The notes below the pieces were generated by a model. That model did not search any database. It had not been told where the DNA came from and saw only the letters and a program-made list of their open reading frames with translations. Below are positions 5,641-5,743 of a DNA stretch of 5,743 nt, in pieces (positions within the stretch are counted from its first letter, which is position 1; each line of letters opens with the position of its first letter). This stretch comes from Streptococcus oralis. Lineage in GTDB: Bacteria; Bacillota; Bacilli; Lactobacillales; Streptococcaceae. The DNA lies in the NCBI GenBank assembly GCA_937930605.1, contig CALHBZ010000087.1, positions 1 to 5,743 on the forward strand. The letters are read 5' to 3'. Both the position numbers and the translations under genes were made by a program.

Positions 5641-5743
5641 ATGGCTTCTAAAGATTTCCACGTAGTGGCAGAAACAGGTATCCACGCACGTCCAGCAACA
5701 TTGTTGGTACAAACAGCTAGCAAATTTGCTTCAGATATCACTC
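5641..5743 (+). CDS. ptsH: Phosphocarrier protein HPr, N-terminal part, cut by window end
   Basis: HPr carries phosphate from enzyme I to the sugar-specific EIIA proteins of the phosphotransferase system. In Firmicutes it is also the CcpA cofactor when phosphorylated on Ser46. Thirty-four codons are visible, including the active-site motif GIHARPAT with phosphorylated H15 and R17. Ser46 lies beyond the window. The start is supported by AAGGAG (5626-5631), 9 bases before the ATG. It diverges from nrdH. ptsI is expected downstream, outside the window. Confidence 0.97.
   Translation, partial: MASKDFHVVAETGIHARPATLLVQTASKFASDIT

Overview
The window looks like chromosome from a mitis-group Streptococcus (S. 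pneumoniae, S. mitis or a close relative). I base this on recognisable protein sequences (HPr, NrdH, NrdE, NrdF and a LacR-type repressor), a moderate-to-low GC content, strong AGGAG-type ribosome sites, and a gene order (ptsH diverging from nrdH-nrdE-nrdF, then lacR) that I recall from pneumococcus. No database search was possible.

Layout from right to left, because most genes are on the minus strand. The start of ptsH (HPr) lies on the plus strand at the right edge. A 361-base intergenic region separates it from nrdH and carries two divergent promoters, two NrdR-box-like palindromes and two weaker cre-like sites. The class Ib ribonucleotide reductase operon follows: nrdH (redoxin), a hairpin-bearing gap, nrdE (catalytic subunit), an inserted DUF4238-type gene, and nrdF (radical subunit). 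A strong intrinsic terminator closes the operon. A DeoR/LacR-family repressor with its own promoter comes next. The first ~54 bases look like the terminal inverted repeat of an IS3-family (IS150/IS861-like) element lying 16 bases beyond the repressor stop.

NrdE and NrdF together reduce ribonucleoside diphosphates to deoxyribonucleotides, and NrdH supplies the electrons. NrdI, which normally serves class Ib enzymes, is not encoded here. The paired NrdR boxes suggest the operon is controlled by nucleotide status.

The most unusual feature is the 282-codon DUF4238-type gene between nrdE and nrdF. It starts 6 bases after the nrdE stop, ends 23 bases before nrdF, is much more AT-rich than its neighbours, and has no terminator or clear promoter of its own. 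It looks like horizontally acquired cargo placed under dNTP-responsive expression. Its function is unknown.
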